From assembly GCA_041396985.1 (NCBI GenBank), contig JAWKXO010000002.1:684731-748730 (forward strand): 64,000 bases of DNA, read 5' to 3'. This document shows, in pieces, positions 1 through 9,279 of the stretch; position 1 is the stretch's first letter, and the number at the start of each line of letters is the position of its first letter. The notes beneath the pieces were generated by a model that saw nothing but the letters and a program-made list of their open reading frames with translations, searched no databases and was not told the DNA's origin. The translations under genes and the position numbers were made by a program. The stretch comes from Emcibacteraceae bacterium (lineage in GTDB: Bacteria > Pseudomonadota > Alphaproteobacteria > Sphingomonadales > Emcibacteraceae).

Positions 1-115
1 GCATAAGGACTTCTGTTACAGCCGCGACATCAGGCAAAGCAATAGGCAGATGATCGCCAGAACGCAATCTGTCTACCAACGGTTCAATATGATCTGGCAA
101 TAATCCTAAAGACAT
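1..115 (-). CDS. Partial gene downstream of cheY, truncated by window edge (possibly CheZ-like)
   Basis: An open frame of 38 codons starts with ATG at 115-113 and runs off the left edge. Its start overlaps the cheY stop by one base (TAATG), so the two are probably translationally coupled. The visible peptide begins MSLGLLPDHIEPLVDRL and shows no motif I can assign. A gene coupled to a lone cheY is often a chemotaxis or flagellar partner such as a CheZ-type phosphatase, but that is inference from position. The tight overlap and continued open frame make a real gene likely; the function is open. Confidence 0.55.
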   Translation of the reverse strand, partial: MSLGLLPDHIEPLVDRLRSGDHLPIALPDVAAVTEVLM

Positions 116-501
116 TAAAACTCTCCAAGCACGCTAATGAGCTTGGATTTCAGGGTCGCTGCATTAAATGGTTTTACTATATAGTTATTAACGCCTGCTT
201 TTTTCGCTGCAATAACGTTATCTGTTTTGGATTCTGCTGTGACCATAATGAAAGGAAGGGTTTTGAGCATATCATCCGAACGAACTTCTTTTAAAAGCTC
301 ATATCCTGTCATCGGTTCCATATTCCAGTCGGAAATAACCAGATCGTAGCTTTTGCCGCGTAACTTATTTAAAGCCTCGGCACCATCGGTTGCTTCATCA
401 ACATTATGAAAGCCAAGCTGTTTAAGCAGGTTACGAATAATTCTGAGCATTGTTTTATAGTCATCTACTATTAAGATGGATAATGACATATCTACGGCCA
501 T
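115..501 (-). CDS. cheY: CheY-like single-domain response regulator
   Basis: A 128-residue receiver domain with no output domain. The conserved set is complete: acidic pair D13/D14, phosphoacceptor D58 (in SDWNM), T88 and K110 (in VKPF). This pattern fits chemotaxis CheY, which is phosphorylated by CheA and binds the flagellar motor switch. An AGGAAC ribosome binding site precedes the ATG at 501. The following gene overlaps its stop by one base. Other single-domain regulators share this fold; the WNMEPMTG stretch and the length favour CheY itself. No flagellar or chemotaxis gene is visible in the rest of the window, so the locus must continue to the left. Confidence 0.85.
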   Translation of the reverse strand: MAVDMSLSILIVDDYKTMLRIIRNLLKQLGFHNVDEATDGAEALNKLRGKSYDLVISDWNMEPMTGYELLKEVRSDDMLKTLPFIMVTAESKTDNVIAAKKAGVNNYIVKPFNAATLKSKLISVLGEF

Positions 502-761
502 TTTGTTCCTGTCCTTATTTATGGTTTAACACATACACTGTTGGCTATATTTGTTATAATTTTGCCAACGAATATACCCAAACTAGCCACAGAGCCTAAA
601 AAAAGAGTTAATAGAATGGTTAATGAAGTAAATATTCTTAAAAATATACCTAAATTATAAATAAATAAGCATAAAAATTACTATAATTAACATCGGACTT
701 GCATTAGTGTGTAGGCTTTGTCATCTATGCTTCAGCTTAGGATAAGTAAAGATTTAATCCG

Positions 762-1748
762 ATGAAAATTATAAGACATGTTGATTCTATACCGGATGAC
801 TGCAAAGGTTCAGTAATCGTGCTGGGTAATTTTGATGGGTTCCATAAAGGGCATCAGAAAGTGATCGGGACAGCTGGAAAAATAGCTTCGGAAATGAAAA
901 CCACACTGACGGTACTCAGTATGGAGCCACATCCCAGAATATTTTTTAACCCAAATCAAAAGGACTTCAGGCTGACGTCTTTCAGGACAAAAGCTCATTT
1001 GCTGGAAAATTTTGGCGTTGATCAGCTTATTGTACTGCCATTTGATAAAACCCTTGCCACGATGGAAGCTGAAGATTTTGTGCTTGATATACTCATAAAG
1101 AAAATCAACGCTCTTCATATTGTTGTCGGCTATGATTATTGCTTTGGGGCCGGGAGGCGTGGTGGCGTTAATGTTCTGGGATGGCTCTCAAAGGAAGAGC
1201 AGTTTGGATTAACTGTTGTTAAAAAGGTGATGGAGGATGATCATATTTATTCATCAAGCAATATCCGGGCCTCCCTTGAGCAGGGCAATGTTCGGAAAGT
1301 CGCGGACCGGTTGGGCCATTGGTGGCATATAGAGGGACATGTTCGTCATGGTGACCAGAGAGGCCGTACGCTGGATTTCCCGACAGCAAATTTATTGATG
1401 GAGGGGTATAAAGAACCAAAATATGGCGTATATGCCGTCCGAATGATAATTGATGATGGCCCGGCCAAAGGCGTTTGGGATGCCATTGCAAATGTGGGCA
1501 GAAGGCCGACATTTGATAAGAAGGATGTGCTTCTCGAAACGCATATATTTGATTTTGATCATGACATATATGGCTTGCCTGTCAGGGTCGAATTTGTCGA
1601 TTTTATCAGAGAAGAAAGAAAATTTGAAAATCTGATGGCTTTAAAGGAGCAGATTGAAAAAGACAGTGTGATTGCTAGAAAATTACTTTTGGTGCCGGAA
1701 AACCGACAATCTTTTATTCCTTCCCCTAAATTAGCTGATTACTTATGA
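762..1748 (+). CDS. ribF: Bifunctional riboflavin kinase / FMN adenylyltransferase
   Basis: This 328-residue protein makes FMN from riboflavin and ATP, then FAD from FMN. The N-terminal nucleotidyltransferase domain carries GNFDGFHKGH at residues 22-31, the HxGH-type ATP site. The conserved NIRASLEQGNV segment lies near the middle. The C-terminal kinase domain has the GRTLDFPTANL segment with the conserved PTAN. Length is normal for bacterial RibF. It stands just before ileS with a 77-base gap; ribF-ileS-lspA is a common proteobacterial order, so joint transcription is likely. The ATG at 762 has only a weak ribosome binding site. Confidence 0.95.
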   Translation: MKIIRHVDSIPDDCKGSVIVLGNFDGFHKGHQKVIGTAGKIASEMKTTLTVLSMEPHPRIFFNPNQKDFRLTSFRTKAHLLENFGVDQLIVLPFDKTLATMEAEDFVLDILIKKINALHIVVGYDYCFGAGRRGGVNVLGWLSKEEQFGLTVVKKVMEDDHIYSSSNIRASLEQGNVRKVADRLGHWWHIEGHVRHGDQRGRTLDFPTANLLMEGYKEPKYGVYAVRMIIDDGPAKGVWDAIANVGRRPTFDKKDVLLETHIFDFDHDIYGLPVRVEFVDFIREERKFENLMALKEQIEKDSVIARKLLLVPENRQSFIPSPKLADYL

Positions 1749-1825
1749 AAGAATAAGCTCGACACAAGGGGCTTCTAATTGCTACATAAGATTAATTTTT
1801 TTAAAACATAATATTAAGTAAAGAT

Positions 1826-4648
1826 ATGACCAAAGACTATCGCGATACGATTTTTCTGCCCAAGACAGATTTCCCCATGAAAGGCAATCTGCCTAATAGT
1901 GAACCCACATGGCTTGATCGCTGGAACAATATCAATATTTACGAAAAAATTCGTGCGAATTCTGTAGGTCGGGAACGCTACATCCTGCATGACGGGCCTC
2001 CTTATGCCAACGGTGATATTCATATGGGTCATGCAATGAATAAAATCCTTAAGGATATAATAGTGCGTACCCAGCAAATGCTTGGTAAGGACGCGCCCTA
2101 TGTTCCTGGATGGGATTGTCATGGACTGCCAATCGAATGGATGATTGAAAAGAAATATAAGAATGCAGGGAAAAACAAGGATGAGGTGGACCCTGTAGAA
2201 TTCCGCAAAGAATGCCGTGCCTTTGCAGAAAAGTGGGTTGGCGTTCAGAAAGATGAATTTAAACGCCTTGGTATATTTGGAGATTGGGAAGATCCATATC
2301 TGACGATGGACTATGCAAGCGAAGCACAAATTGTTCGTGAGCTTCTTAAATTTCTTATGAACGGCGGACTTTATCGTGGTTCAAAATCAATTATGTGGTC
2401 TGTCGTTGAGAAAACGGCACTGGCAGAAGCTGAAATTGAATATATGGATCATACGTCGCATATGATCGATATTGGCTTTAATGTCGTAAAATCAAATATA
2501 GAAGCAATTATTGGCACTAAAATAGTGATCTGGACGACAACACCCTGGACGATGCCCGGTAACCGGGGTATTGCCTACGGTAAGGATTTTGACTATGTGC
2601 TGATCAATGTAACCGCAGTGGATGAAGAATCACGTGTTGCTGTTGGTTCAAAACTCGTACTGGCAAAAGAACTGATCGGCGCTTTTTGTGCCCGAGCCGG
2701 TGTGACCGGATATTCGGAACTTACATCATTTAAGGGCAGCGACCTTGAAGGGACAATCTGCCATCACCCATGGCATGGTCAGGGATATGATTTTGATGTG
2801 CCAGTGATAGAAGGCTTTCATGTGACGACGGATGCCGGTACCGGATTTGTCCATATTGCGCCAAGCCATGGTCAGGAAGACTTTGAAGTTGGACAGCAAT
2901 TTGGTCTGGAAACCCCCTATACAGTTGATGAAGCCGGCCTCTATTATGACAATGTTCCCATGTTTGCTGGCGAGCATGTTTATAAAGTTCATGATCATGT
3001 ATGCGAGGAAATGTCAAAGGTTGGCGCCTTACTCGCCCGGGATAAGATTGTTCACAGTTACCCGCACAGCTGGCGCTCAAAGGCGCCTCTTATTTTCCGC
3101 AACACGCCGCAATGGTTTATTTCCATGGAAGCAAATGATTTGCGCCAAAAAGCACTAAAGGCAATTGATAATGTCCGCTGGGTGCCGGAAAATTCCAAAA
3201 ACCGCATTAATGCCATGGTGGCGGACCGGCCGGATTGGCTAATATCCAGACAGCGTGCTTGGGGCGTGCCAATTACCGTATTTGTTCATAAACGTACCAA
3301 CGAGCTTCTTAAAGATGAGCATGTGAATGAGCGTATAGCAGCCGCAGTTGAAAAGTCTGGGGCCGATGCCTGGTACACCGTTGATCCCCAGGATCTTCTG
3401 GGTAATGACTATAGTGCTGATGATTATGAGCAGGTTACAGATATTCTCGATGTCTGGTTTGATTCAGGGTCTACCCATGCCTTTGTGCTGGAAAAAAGGG
3501 CAGACCTAAGCCGGGGAGAGGGAAAACGCAGTGCTGATTTATATCTTGAAGGTACAGATCAACATCGCGGCTGGTTCCAGTCCTCATTGCTTGAATCATG
3601 TGGAACACGCGGTGATGCCCCCTATGATCAGGTGCTCACCCATGGGTTTACCGTGGATAAAGATGGTCGCAAAATGTCCAAATCATTGGGGAACGGGGTT
3701 GATCCGCTAAATATTATAAAACAGTTTGGTGCCGATATTCTTCGCCTGTGGGTGACATCAACCGATTATTTCAATGAACATCGTATCGGTGATGAAATTA
3801 TAAAAAATCAGGCCGAAGCCTATCGTAAAATTCGCAATACGATGCGGTTTATGATCGGCAATCTGGCTGATTTTGATGATACGGAAATTTTATCCTATGA
3901 CGAAATGCCGGAGCTGGAGCGGTGGGTTCTTCATCGTCTGGCAAAAGTTGATGCCGTCGTCAGGAAAGGGTTTGACGATTATAATTACCACCGTGTCTAT
4001 AATGCACTTTATAATTTTTGCGCAGTTGATCTTTCAGCATTTTATTTTGATATTCGTAAAGACGCGCTTTACTGTGATGCAAAAATGACTGTTCGGCGTC
4101 GTGCTGCGCGAACTGTTCTTGATGAAATTTTCAAAACCGTCACAAAATGGTTTGCCCCTATTCTTGTCTTTACAGCAGAAGAAATATGGCAGTCACGGTT
4201 CCCAAGTGATGATGATAGTGTACATCTTCAGACATTCAGTGATATTCCAAAATCCTGGCTGGATGATACGCTTGGCAGCAAATGGGAAAAAATCAGAACA
4301 CTGCGTAAGGTTGTCACTGGGGCATTGGAAGTCGAACGTCGTGAAAAACGCATTGGGTCAAGCCTGCAGGCAAGTGTCAATATTTATGTTGATGATCAAA
4401 GCTATATAGACGCACTTACAGGAATTGATCTGGCCGAGCTCTGTATTACTTCTGACGCAAATTTGATTCTGGCAATTGCACCCGATGAAGCCTTTAGCAT
4501 GGAAGATACTCCAGGGATTGCCGTTATCAGTCAGCTTTCAGAAGGTAATAAATGTGAACGTTGCTGGCAGGTGCTGCCTGAAGTGGGAAAAATAGAAGGT
4601 CATGAAGATATTTGCCAGCGCTGCGCAGATGCTGTTGAGGCACTTTAA
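1826..4648 (+). CDS. ileS: Isoleucyl-tRNA synthetase
   Basis: A 940-residue class I aminoacyl-tRNA synthetase that charges tRNA-Ile and edits misactivated valine. The HIGH-type motif is HMGH at residues 66-69 and the KMSKS loop is at 616-620. The C-terminal zinc-binding element is present as two CxxC pairs, C910/C913 and C930/C933, so this is the IleS type with a C-terminal zinc finger. The editing domain lies between the two catalytic halves; the ATTTPWTMP-like segment (WTTTPWTMPGN) marks its start. The stop is three bases before lspA, indicating one transcript. Confidence 0.97.
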   Translation: MTKDYRDTIFLPKTDFPMKGNLPNSEPTWLDRWNNINIYEKIRANSVGRERYILHDGPPYANGDIHMGHAMNKILKDIIVRTQQMLGKDAPYVPGWDCHGLPIEWMIEKKYKNAGKNKDEVDPVEFRKECRAFAEKWVGVQKDEFKRLGIFGDWEDPYLTMDYASEAQIVRELLKFLMNGGLYRGSKSIMWSVVEKTALAEAEIEYMDHTSHMIDIGFNVVKSNIEAIIGTKIVIWTTTPWTMPGNRGIAYGKDFDYVLINVTAVDEESRVAVGSKLVLAKELIGAFCARAGVTGYSELTSFKGSDLEGTICHHPWHGQGYDFDVPVIEGFHVTTDAGTGFVHIAPSHGQEDFEVGQQFGLETPYTVDEAGLYYDNVPMFAGEHVYKVHDHVCEEMSKVGALLARDKIVHSYPHSWRSKAPLIFRNTPQWFISMEANDLRQKALKAIDNVRWVPENSKNRINAMVADRPDWLISRQRAWGVPITVFVHKRTNELLKDEHVNERIAAAVEKSGADAWYTVDPQDLLGNDYSADDYEQVTDILDVWFDSGSTHAFVLEKRADLSRGEGKRSADLYLEGTDQHRGWFQSSLLESCGTRGDAPYDQVLTHGFTVDKDGRKMSKSLGNGVDPLNIIKQFGADILRLWVTSTDYFNEHRIGDEIIKNQAEAYRKIRNTMRFMIGNLADFDDTEILSYDEMPELERWVLHRLAKVDAVVRKGFDDYNYHRVYNALYNFCAVDLSAFYFDIRKDALYCDAKMTVRRRAARTVLDEIFKTVTKWFAPILVFTAEEIWQSRFPSDDDSVHLQTFSDIPKSWLDDTLGSKWEKIRTLRKVVTGALEVERREKRIGSSLQASVNIYVDDQSYIDALTGIDLAELCITSDANLILAIAPDEAFSMEDTPGIAVISQLSEGNKCERCWQVLPEVGKIEGHEDICQRCADAVEAL

Positions 4649-4651
4649 CCT

Positions 4652-5137
4652 ATGATGCGCATCGGCGGCATATTCGCATTATGTGCGTTTGTTATCGACC
4701 GGTTGAGCAAATGGTGGTTTATCGATATTTTTGATCTGACAGCCAAAGGAACCGTCAAAATCCTGCCAATTTTTGATGTTGTGATGGTGTGGAATCGTGG
4801 TGTTAGTTTTGGGTTTTTATCTGCTGAGAATGATCTTGGCCGATGGCTGTTGGTGGTTTTAAACCTGATAATAGTGGCCATTCTGACTTACTGGTTACGA
4901 TCAGCAAAAAAAATAATCATTGCTGGTGCTATCGGGCTTGTTATTGGTGGGGCATTTGGTAACATCTATGACAGGGTAAAATTTGGTGCTGTTGCCGATT
5001 TTTTCCAGTTTCACTGGGAAAATTGGTATTTTGCCGTTTTTAATGTTGCTGACAGTTTTATATTTGTTGGTGCTGTGTTATTAATATTTAATTCGACTTT
5101 CGGCGGCGATGCTGAAAAGAAAACTAAAGAAGAATAA
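4652..5137 (+). CDS. lspA: Lipoprotein signal peptidase (signal peptidase II)
   Basis: A 161-residue inner-membrane aspartic protease that removes signal peptides from diacylated prolipoproteins. Four hydrophobic segments are visible (about 4-19, 65-82, 87-101 and 129-147). The catalytic aspartates are D116 (in AVADFF) and D134 (in FNVADS), with the conserved NRGVSFG stretch at 48-54. It starts three bases after ileS and ends five bases before a lipoprotein gene that is itself a plausible substrate. The frame opens ATGATG; either methionine could be used. Confidence 0.95.
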   Translation: MMRIGGIFALCAFVIDRLSKWWFIDIFDLTAKGTVKILPIFDVVMVWNRGVSFGFLSAENDLGRWLLVVLNLIIVAILTYWLRSAKKIIIAGAIGLVIGGAFGNIYDRVKFGAVADFFQFHWENWYFAVFNVADSFIFVGAVLLIFNSTFGGDAEKKTKEE

Positions 5138-5142
5138 AATCT

Positions 5143-5370
5143 ATGAAGAAGATAAATAAAGCGATTTTAATTACGGCCTCAATAGCTGCTGTGGTCCTGG
5201 TATCCGGTTGTTCAAATAAACATGTTCCGGATGAATATATGGTGCTAAGAAATGCACCACTTGCTTTGCCGCCAGATTTTTATCTGACACCTGGTGGCCC
5301 GGATTCTGATCTGGATGAAATACTTGATCCGCAGGAATTGGCAAAGCGCGCCTTATTTGGTTCAAATTAA
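5143..5370 (+). CDS. Small DUF3035-type lipoprotein (possible BamF-type subunit)
   Basis: A 75-residue prolipoprotein. Residues 1-22 form a signal peptide ending in the lipobox LVSGC, with C23 as the lipidated residue. The mature part holds the motif PDEYMVLRNAPLALPPDF (28-45) followed by LTP, which I recognise as the alphaproteobacterial DUF3035 pattern. Members of this kind have been linked to the outer-membrane BAM complex (BamF in Caulobacter); I recall this link but cannot check it here. It sits five bases after lspA, the enzyme that would process it. In many relatives the next genes are M16 peptidases; here mutL follows instead. Confidence 0.8.
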   Translation: MKKINKAILITASIAAVVLVSGCSNKHVPDEYMVLRNAPLALPPDFYLTPGGPDSDLDEILDPQELAKRALFGSN

Positions 5371-5434
5371 TGTTTATTGAAGCGTCAGTTTTCGCGTCGG
5401 GTGTCTCTTAATAAGTAAAAACGGAGTAGCACGC

Positions 5435-7282
5435 GTGAGCATTCGTCTCCTTTCTGAGAACACAATAAATCAGATTGCCGCAGGTGAGGTAATTGAGCGG
5501 CCGGCCAGTGCAGTAAAAGAACTGGTGGAGAATGCCATAGATGCTGGCGCAAAAAACATTGATGTCGTCATGATAGATGGCGGAAGAAAGCTTATCAGTG
5601 TTTCCGATGACGGTCATGGTATGACAGGCGATGACCTTGCCTTGGCAGTAGAGCGACACGCGACATCAAAATTAAAGGAAGATGACCTTTCAAATATTGT
5701 TACTATGGGATTTCGTGGTGAGGCACTTCCCTCAATTGCGTCTGTTAGCCGTTTTTCATTCAAAAGCAGAGCCCATGACAGTTTAGATGCGTGGAAAATT
5801 AATATTGAAGCAGGAAAAAAATCGGATGTAATGCCAACAGCTCTTGATAAAGGATCGTTTGTGGAAGTAAGAGACCTGTTTTACTCGACCCCGGCACGTC
5901 TTAAATTTCTAAAAACCGACAGGACTGAATTTTTACAAACACTGGATGTGATAAAAAGATTAAGCATGGCCAATCCGGAGATTGCTTTTTCACTGTTTGA
6001 TGGTGACAGGAAGGTATTTCAGGTTTCAGCGGCGCAAGGCGAACTGCTGGATAAGCGACTTAGGCGCTTAGGGGCCATATTGGGATCCGAATTTACTGAT
6101 AATGCCCTGAAAATTGATGCAGAACGTGAAAATATAAAACTGACGGGTTATGCAGGGCTGCCAACTTATAACCGGGGCAATGCACAGCATCAGTATCTGT
6201 TTGTGAATGGCCGTCCGGTGAAGGACAAGCTCTTACAGGGGGCGGTTCGGGGTGCTTATATGGATTTCTTAGCCCGTAACCGCCACCCTGTACTTGCACT
6301 GTTTCTTGAAGTTCCGACAGAAATGGTAGATGTGAATGTTCATCCGGCAAAAGCGGAAGTCCGGTTTAGGGAAAGTGGCGTCGTCAGAGGATTGATTGTC
6401 GGTGCTTTGCGTTATGCCCTTTCAGAAGCCGGACACCGTGCATCTACAACTGTTTCCAATGCCGCACTTGGGGCTTTTCAATCTGAACAAAGGCCGACGG
6501 CATCTTTCCAATATGCCCGGCAGCAGAGTTTCCAAATTCCACCAACAAGGGTTTCAAATGCATTTTCGGAGATGTCACGCGATTTTCATATGCCATTAAC
6601 GGAAGGAAACAATAATTTCTCTCCACCGATGGGCAGGAACGAAGCCTTGGAAGCCGAAACCAGTACCTATATTGTACCCGGTGAGAACAGGGATTTAGCT
6701 GAATATCCTCTTGGAGCGGCAAGAGGGCAGCTCCACGAAACCTATATTATTTCCCAGACTGAAAAGGGTATTATCATTGTTGACCAGCATGCGGCACATG
6801 AACGGCTTGTCTATGAGCGGATGAAAAAGCATATGGATGAAGGCAATGTGCCAAGTCAGGTTCTTTTATTACCTGAAATTGTTGAACTTGATCAGTCCGC
6901 CGTAGAAAGACTTATGACACGTCAGCAGGAGCTTGAAAAACTTGGTCTGGTTATGGAAATTTTCGGTGAAGATGCGGTGGTCGTAAGGGAAGTGCCTGCG
7001 CTGCTTGGAGACACGGACATTAAAGGGCTTATCCGTGATCTGGCCGATGAGATTGCTGAGCTGGATCAGGCACTTTCACTAAAGGAAAAGCTGGAAGAAG
7101 TGTGTAGTACCATGGCGTGTCATGGCAGCGTACGGGCGGGTCGGCGTATGACCACGGCTGAAATGAATGCTCTTCTGCGTGAAATGGAGAGAACACCCCA
7201 TTCCGGTCAATGCAATCACGGGCGTCCGACCTATGTGGAACTTAAACTGAGTGATGTTGAAAGATTGTTTGGGCGCCGTTAA
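5435..7282 (+). CDS. mutL: DNA mismatch repair protein MutL
   Basis: A 615-residue mismatch repair coordinator. The N-terminal GHKL ATPase shows E29 and N33 (in [11 protein letters not shown]), DDGHGM, and [11 protein letters not shown]. The C-terminal domain has the metal-binding endonuclease motif [12 protein letters not shown] at 450-461, matching DQHAx2Ex4E, plus ACHGSVRAG and QCNHGRPT near the end. The protein is therefore predicted to nick DNA itself, as in organisms lacking MutH. Translation starts at GTG (5435) behind a GGAG ribosome binding site; no ATG is suitable. The stop overlaps the convergent rsmD stop by four bases. Confidence 0.96.
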   Translation: MSIRLLSENTINQIAAGEVIERPASAVKELVENAIDAGAKNIDVVMIDGGRKLISVSDDGHGMTGDDLALAVERHATSKLKEDDLSNIVTMGFRGEALPSIASVSRFSFKSRAHDSLDAWKINIEAGKKSDVMPTALDKGSFVEVRDLFYSTPARLKFLKTDRTEFLQTLDVIKRLSMANPEIAFSLFDGDRKVFQVSAAQGELLDKRLRRLGAILGSEFTDNALKIDAERENIKLTGYAGLPTYNRGNAQHQYLFVNGRPVKDKLLQGAVRGAYMDFLARNRHPVLALFLEVPTEMVDVNVHPAKAEVRFRESGVVRGLIVGALRYALSEAGHRASTTVSNAALGAFQSEQRPTASFQYARQQSFQIPPTRVSNAFSEMSRDFHMPLTEGNNNFSPPMGRNEALEAETSTYIVPGENRDLAEYPLGAARGQLHETYIISQTEKGIIIVDQHAAHERLVYERMKKHMDEGNVPSQVLLLPEIVELDQSAVERLMTRQQELEKLGLVMEIFGEDAVVVREVPALLGDTDIKGLIRDLADEIAELDQALSLKEKLEEVCSTMACHGSVRAGRRMTTAEMNALLREMERTPHSGQCNHGRPTYVELKLSDVERLFGRR

Positions 7283-7830
7283 GCCAGATAGTCAAGCAGT
7301 GAGAATGTTGCATCACCCATTTTACGGTTTTTGATTTCCCCGAAATGAGGTGTGAAATCAATGTGCTCGTCCGAGCCATATTCAACCACAACCAAGCTGT
7401 TTTGATTAACGAGCCCCTGTTCGTGAAGGTTGGTTAAAGCGGGGGTAATCAAGTCCTTCCGGTATGGTGGATCAATAAAAATAATATCAAAGGCTTTACC
7501 CGGATATTTGATCCTAATCGCGTCTGCTATTATATAACGGACATTTTCGGGGCTTTTTATTAAAGCCGTATTTTCTTTTACCAGTTTCATGGAACGAGCA
7601 TCATTATCAACAAAAGTGACGTGATCAGCCCCACGGGATAATGCTTCAATCCCAAGCGCGCCTGTTCCGGCGAACAGGTCAAGTATATTTGATCCTCTTA
7701 TCCCGGGTCCATTCCCATGTTCCAGCATATTAAACAGGGTTTCCCTCATCCGGTCCGTAGTCGGTCTGATTTGATCATCCTGCGGGGTTAAAAGTTTTTT
7801 CCCCCTATATGTACCGCCGATAATTCTCAT
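7279..7830 (-). CDS. rsmD: 16S rRNA guanine(966)-N2 methyltransferase
   Basis: A 183-residue SAM-dependent methyltransferase that modifies G966 of 16S rRNA. The SAM-binding glycine motif [11 protein letters not shown] lies at 50-60 and the catalytic DPPY at 120-123, typical of N6/N2 exocyclic amine methylation. It follows rluB with a four-base ATGA overlap, so the two rRNA-modifying enzymes are probably co-translated. Its 3' end overlaps mutL on the other strand by four bases, leaving no room for a terminator between them. Confidence 0.93.
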   Translation of the reverse strand: MRIIGGTYRGKKLLTPQDDQIRPTTDRMRETLFNMLEHGNGPGIRGSNILDLFAGTGALGIEALSRGADHVTFVDNDARSMKLVKENTALIKSPENVRYIIADAIRIKYPGKAFDIIFIDPPYRKDLITPALTNLHEQGLVNQNSLVVVEYGSDEHIDFTPHFGEIKNRKMGDATFSLLDYLA

Positions 7831-8744
7831 TTCCTAACGGGTTTATTTTTTCTGATTGCGGTTTTGCCATTTTGCTCGGTCTGTCTGGATCTGCGTTTTT
7901 TGGGTTTGGCATTTTTCTTTGGTTTGCTCTTTGCCCATCCTTCGCCTTTTGCCTGTTTCTTTTTGTCTTTTTTAGGGTCGGGAATTTCAAAATCCAGATC
8001 TTTAAAATAATCGCGGCAACTGATCAGCAATTCACTTTTGGCAACTTCTGCAACGCTGCCTTTTTGTAAATTTTTAATCTCAAATGGGCCGTAAGATGTT
8101 CTGATAAGCCGGGAAACTGTTAGCCCCGCATATTCAAGAAGTTTCCGAACCTCACGGTTTTTACCTTCTTTTATCCTGATGGTCAGCCACTGATTGACCC
8201 CTTCTTTTCGTTCATCCAGATCAACTTCCACTTTACGGTACTGAACCCCATCAATGGTGACGCCTTTGGTAATTTCCTCGAGCCTTTTGTGATGAAACCG
8301 TCCATTAACCCGAACTCTGTAAGATCGAACCCAGCCGGTTGATGGAAGTTCAAGCCATCTGGCAAGTGCACCATCATTGGTTAGCAATAGTAGGCCTTCG
8401 GTATTAAGATCAAGTCTTCCAACAGAAATTACCCTCGGCATATTAGCAGGTAGTGCCTCAAAAATTGTAGGGCGGCCTTCTGGGTCATAGTAAGTGGTTA
8501 GGCGACCAGTCGGTTTATGATAAAGCCATAATCTGGGGGCCTCCGGAGGTTTTACAACCTGGCCATCAACGGTTATTCCTTCCACGGAGGTAATCAAAAT
8601 TGCCGGGCTGTTTACCGTTTCACCATTTATTTTGACCATTCCGGCTTCGATCATACGTTCTACGGCCCTGCGCGAACCAACACCGGCCCGGGCGAGGATT
8701 TTGGCGATACGTTCGCCTTTATTTTTTTCTGTTTCGTCTGTCAT
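7827..8744 (-). CDS. rluB: 23S rRNA pseudouridine synthase (RluB/RsuA family)
   Basis: A 305-residue pseudouridine synthase. An S4 RNA-binding domain covers about residues 12-60, and the catalytic motif GRLDLNTEGLL places the active aspartate at D112. RluB, which modifies U2605 of 23S rRNA, is the best fit by length and the four-base overlap with rsmD; RluE/RluF/RsuA share the fold. From about residue 250 the protein becomes a long lysine/arginine-rich tail with several KPKK-like stretches, probably disordered and RNA-binding. Confidence 0.9.
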   Translation of the reverse strand: MTDETEKNKGERIAKILARAGVGSRRAVERMIEAGMVKINGETVNSPAILITSVEGITVDGQVVKPPEAPRLWLYHKPTGRLTTYYDPEGRPTIFEALPANMPRVISVGRLDLNTEGLLLLTNDGALARWLELPSTGWVRSYRVRVNGRFHHKRLEEITKGVTIDGVQYRKVEVDLDERKEGVNQWLTIRIKEGKNREVRKLLEYAGLTVSRLIRTSYGPFEIKNLQKGSVAEVAKSELLISCRDYFKDLDFEIPDPKKDKKKQAKGEGWAKSKPKKNAKPKKRRSRQTEQNGKTAIRKNKPVRK

Positions 8745-8820
8745 TTTCTCAACATAGGGGAAGTTATTAAAATTGCAATCTTTGCTTGACCTTTTTGTAA
8801 TGCTTTAGCAAATTTATTAT

Positions 8821-9279
8821 ATGTCTCTTTTCGATAATATGCATATGAGTTTAGCGCTTGAGGAAGCAAAAAAAGCAGCACTTCGTGGGGAAGTGCCAGT
8901 GGGGGCCGTTATTGTTCATGGGCCAAGTGATAAAGTTTTATCAACAGCATCAAACCGCGTGATGGAACTCAAAGACCCAACAGCACATGCAGAGATTCTG
9001 GCGATCAGGGAAGCCTGCAGTGTTATGGGCAGTGAAAGGTTATCAGACTGCGATCTTTATGTCACTTTGGAGCCCTGTCCCATGTGTGCGCAGGCAATAT
9101 CATTTGCCAGAATCCGCCGACTTTATTTTGCAGCCGAAGATAAAAAAGGAGGCGGTGTTGAGAATGGAGCAATTGTATTTAATGCAAAAAGCTGTCATCA
9201 TAAACCCGAGGTTTATGGTCATATAATGACGGAGCCTTCTGCAAAGTTATTACGGGATTTTTTTAAGGATCGCAGGTGA
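8821..9279 (+). CDS. tadA: tRNA-specific adenosine deaminase
   Basis: A 152-residue zinc deaminase that converts A34 of tRNA-Arg(ACG) to inosine. The active site is HAE at 56-58 and the PCxxC pair C86/C89. Length matches TadA rather than cytosine deaminases. There is no clear ribosome binding site before the ATG at 8821, so the start may be leaderless or the mRNA weakly translated. The stop codon directly abuts the ATG of the MscS-type channel gene, suggesting an operon. Confidence 0.93.
   Translation: MSLFDNMHMSLALEEAKKAALRGEVPVGAVIVHGPSDKVLSTASNRVMELKDPTAHAEILAIREACSVMGSERLSDCDLYVTLEPCPMCAQAISFARIRRLYFAAEDKKGGGVENGAIVFNAKSCHHKPEVYGHIMTEPSAKLLRDFFKDRR

Noticed and set aside
1814..2329. A 171-residue minus-strand frame.
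   Set aside because: It is opposite the ileS catalytic region with the HMGH motif; no motif of its own.
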